Origin: Anaeromyces robustus
Taxonomy: Eukaryota; Neocallimastigomycota; Neocallimastigomycetes; Neocallimastigales; Neocallimastigaceae
Direction: 5' to 3'
Assembly: GCA_002104895.1 (NCBI GenBank)
Contig: MCFG01000010.1
Span: forward strand, 82,501 to 145,000
Length of the DNA stretch: 62,500 bases
The notes under the pieces are model-generated. The model was not told the origin of the DNA, did not search any database, and saw only the letters and a list, made by a program, of their open reading frames with translations. Shown here piece after piece: positions 59,433 through 62,500 of the stretch (positions are counted from its first letter, which is position 1; the number at the start of each line of letters is the position of its first letter). The translations under genes and the position numbers were made by a program.

Positions 59433-62240
59433 AAAATTAAAATCGTGAATATTATATATATATACTATTATTATTATTCTACAAAATATTAAAAATTTAT
59501 ATGATAATTACTGAAATAGCAAATAAATTATATCTGAAATGTTTATTAAAATCAAAAGAAAAGGTATATTTTGATAAATCTAAATTTCTGTTTTTATAAA
59601 ATTATAGTTAAATAAAATAAAATAAATTAAATAATATATATATATATTGTAAATAATAATAAGAATAATAATAAAAAAAAAAAAAAAAAAAGTAAAAATT
59701 AGTACATTTTTCATTATATATATATACTATTATTTATTTATTTATTTAAAAGTTCAAAAAATTATTATTTTTACTTTAAAGGGAAATTAATAGATTTAGT
59801 AATCTTATCTCTAAATGGTCCTTGGAAATAAAAACGTTTAAGATGAATTAACATAATTTTTGGTAATCTTGATAATAAAAGTTGTTTTGTAGCTTCAACT
59901 TTTACTTTACATTTTGGACAACTCCTGTAAAATATATATAATAAACATATAATATAATAATAACAATAATAATAAATAATTTAATATAAATCATTTTATT
60001 GTTTTATTTTTTTTTTTTTTATAATAATAATAATTAAAATTATAATAATAACATATAATAATAATAACATATAATAATAATAACATATAATAATAATAAT
60101 AATAATAAAAATTATATTTACCATGCATCATTGCCCTTTAAGTATTCTTTTTCAATATATTTATCAAGACAATGGTAAAGATTAGTAGCATTTTCAGGAA
60201 TAGGTACGGATAAATACATTAATGAATTAAAAGTAGTAGATGACTAAATTAAATTTTAAAAAGTGATTTAAATAAAATAAAGGGGAAAATAATAATAATA
60301 TTATTATTAATATATTTTAAATATACAATAGTACAAATGAATATAATAATAATAATAATAATAATAAATAATAATAATAATATTTTTATAATAAAAAAAG
60401 AATTATATATATATATATTTATTTAAATTTATATATCTATATAGATATATATACATACCTTGCCACATCTAGAACATTTTAAAGTACTCATATATTGACC
60501 TTGGAAAGTATTTACAATAACACTATAATTAAAATCAATATATCTTTTCCATGCATTAGCTTGAAGTACTGTTAATGGATAATTATTTCTTTCTTCATCT
60601 TTTTCTTCTTCATTATGTCTTTTACGTATGATATCTATTTCAGATTTTGATTTTTTACGTGCAAGATTAAGATCTTCATGAAGACCATCTAATATACATG
60701 AAAGAAATTCTTGTGAATCATGTTGTTCTGTACCTTTAAATTCATTATTAAAATTAGAAATCACTTCTTTTATATTTGTCGGTGATACTACTGGTAAATG
60801 TTCATTCCATATAGTATATAAAAATCTATTATATTCTTTAGCTAATTTACCACCTGTTCCTAATGTATTACCTTCATTAATATCATTTTTAAATCTACCA
60901 TCTAATATATATATATATATAATATATAATATATAAAAAAAGAAAAAAAAATTAAAAATTAAATATATATGTATATATATATATATATGTATTATTAATA
61001 AGTAAATAAATATATTAGTATTAATAAAGAAAAAAAATTTTTTTTGTTTTTTTTTTTTTTTTTGTTTTTTTTTTTTTTTTTTGTTTTTTTTTTTTTTTTT
61101 TTTTTTTTCAAATGAATTATATATATTAATATATAATTAATATATAAAAAATAAAATAAAATATATAATATATAATATATATTATAATTAAAAATATTAA
61201 AAAATTTAATATTTTTTTTTAAAAAAAAAAATAAAAAAAAAAAAAAAATAATAATTACTTAAGAAAAATCTTGTTAAATCGGTTGTAGCATTTAAACATT
61301 GTAATATAGAATTCATATAACATGTATTACCAAGATTTCTTAAACCAACAGTTCCATGACTTTTATTATGAATTTCATTAGGACTAATAGGTTTTTCTGG
61401 TATATATGGAGGTTTTTTAGTACTTATATTACTTGGATTTCTTTGTGGTACTTTAGGAGGTATACTAGGATAAGTACTTAAAGAATCTAAAGAGGATGAC
61501 ATACCCGTTAATTTATTTGCACCAAAAGAATTATGTCTTGCAGGAATAGTTGGTGGAATTCCAGGAGCTGAAGGATAATAAGAAATATTAGGAGTTTGTG
61601 ATGATGGTGCCGATGGTGCTGATGGTGCTGATGGTGCTGATGGTGCTGTTGGTGCTGTTGGTGCTGTTGGAGTTATTGAAGGAATAGAAGATTGAGTTTG
61701 AGTTGGTTTTGGTGGTATAGTTGGAGCATAACCATTTGATTGTTGTGATGGTTGACCTGAAAAAGGATAAGGAGTTGCTGTAGAATTTTGATTTGGTGAA
61801 GATAATTGGAATTTTCTTACTACTGTTGATGATGTTGGTAATTGTTGTTGTTGTTGTTGTTGATTATTTGGTGTTGGCATTGGCATTGACATTGACATTG
61901 ACATTTTAGGATCTTCAAGTGTTGGATAAGTTGCTGTTGGCATAGTTGTATTTATTGTAGGTGCTGTAGGTAAATTAATATTTGAATATAAATTATTAGT
62001 AGTAGTAGTAGTTGGTGTAGTAGGAAATACATTATTATTATTATAATTCATTGTTGGTATCGGTGACATTGTATTCATTGTATTATTTTGAGGTAATGTT
62101 GATGTATTAATATAATCTGTACCCATATTAGCATATTGCATATAATAATTATTTGATAAATTATTATTTGGTGAAAAATTATTTATTTTATCTTTATTAA
62201 CTTCATTAATATTTTGATTTCCTAAATTTATACTATTCAT
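59043..62240 (-). CDS. Ubiquitin-specific protease (USP8/Doa4-like) with PTAP and YPxL motifs
   Basis: Cysteine protease that removes ubiquitin. Seven in-phase exons (62240-61259, 60901-60459, 60243-60122, 59924-59775, 59587-59512, 59383-59264, 59087-59043) give 645 aa. The N-terminal 290 residues are disordered, rich in Asn/Pro/Ser/Thr, with four PTAP motifs (91-94 and three overlapping at 191-200), YPTL (105-108) and polyproline stretches. The catalytic domain starts at GLRNLGNTCYMNSILQCL (Cys307). It continues with EQHDSQEFLSCILDGLHEDL, the zinc pair CSRCGK and CPKC, LPKIMLIHLKRF, the catalytic-His segment YGTLSGGHYTAFVKD, and WVSFDDSRIS, ending AYILFYERIDN. The domain resembles USP8/USP2 and yeast Doa4. 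There is no rhodanese domain. Assignment to a single orthologue is uncertain. Confidence 0.93.
61040..61108. repeat. Poly-T array with regularly spaced G, USP intron
   Basis: Three blocks of about 16-24 T, each opened by a single G, lie in the intron between the exons at 61259-62240 and 60459-60901. This looks like tandem duplication of a GT16 unit. Confidence 0.8.
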
Positions 62241-62500
62241 TCTTCTTGAAGTCTTTATTATAATAAAGAAAAATGATAATAATTATTATTTTATTTTATA
62301 ATTATTCCAAGTATTATAAAATATTTTAAATTATAATATAAAATAATAATAATAATAATAATTTATAATAATTAATAATAATTTATAAATATTATATAAT
62401 ATTATTTTAAATAAATATATAATTGTATATAATAATATAAAATAGTATGTAATAATATAATAATAATATAAAATAAGATATTATGATAAATAATAATTTA
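62241..62500. other. Upstream region of the USP gene, no gene seen
   Basis: A/T-only DNA with AAT/TAATA repeats to the window edge. It should hold part of the USP promoter. Nothing specific is recognisable. Confidence 0.6.

Overview
The window is extremely AT-rich nuclear DNA from a flagellated, intron-rich eukaryote, most likely an anaerobic gut fungus (Neocallimastigomycota) or a close zoosporic relative. Four observations point there: intergenic DNA and introns made almost only of A/T with long TAA, TTTA and poly-T tracts; many short GTAxxx...AG introns; asparagine-rich proteins; and an outer-dynein-arm docking protein, which implies motile cilia. The taxon is an inference. I saw no rRNA, tRNA, CRISPR array or autonomous transposon.

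Layout, left to right: (1) the 5' part of NDC1, a membrane nucleoporin (minus strand, running off the left edge); (2) a complete 13-exon striatin (minus); (3) a 7.3-kb intronless minus-strand locus, 10816-18101, encoding two tandem GHKL/HSP90-type ATPase modules of the sacsin/NO VEIN kind and a C-terminal NOV_C (DUF3883) nuclease-fold domain, split into two reading frames by a small out-of-frame lesion near 15560; (4) ODAD4/TTC25 (plus); (5) a KPWE-motif, peroxin-like gene (plus); (6) an SR-protein kinase (minus); (7) a 4.4-kb gene desert with a 289-bp TTTA microsatellite; (8) a probable augmin subunit HAUS2 (minus); (9) a 1263-aa poly-Asn coiled-coil protein (minus); (10) cyclophilin H, PPIH (plus); (11) eIF3 subunit d (minus); (12) the E2 enzyme UBE2W, with an 8-nt microexon (minus); (13) an F-box/leucine-rich protein (minus); (14) a DDX21-type DEAD-box helicase (plus); (15) a ubiquitin-specific protease with PTAP and YPxL motifs (minus).

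Most gene models were assembled by eye. Except where stated, every exon junction has GT/AG ends and a matching reading phase. The genes do not form a functional cluster. They are mostly housekeeping: nuclear pore, splicing (SRPK, PPIH), translation, ubiquitin (UBE2W, F-box, USP), cilium and spindle. The outlier is the tandem ATPase/NOV_C locus. It has no introns among intron-dense neighbours, its architecture resembles predicted bacterial defence proteins, its two copies share a patch of near-identical DNA, and its frame is broken. It is the best candidate for something undescribed here.
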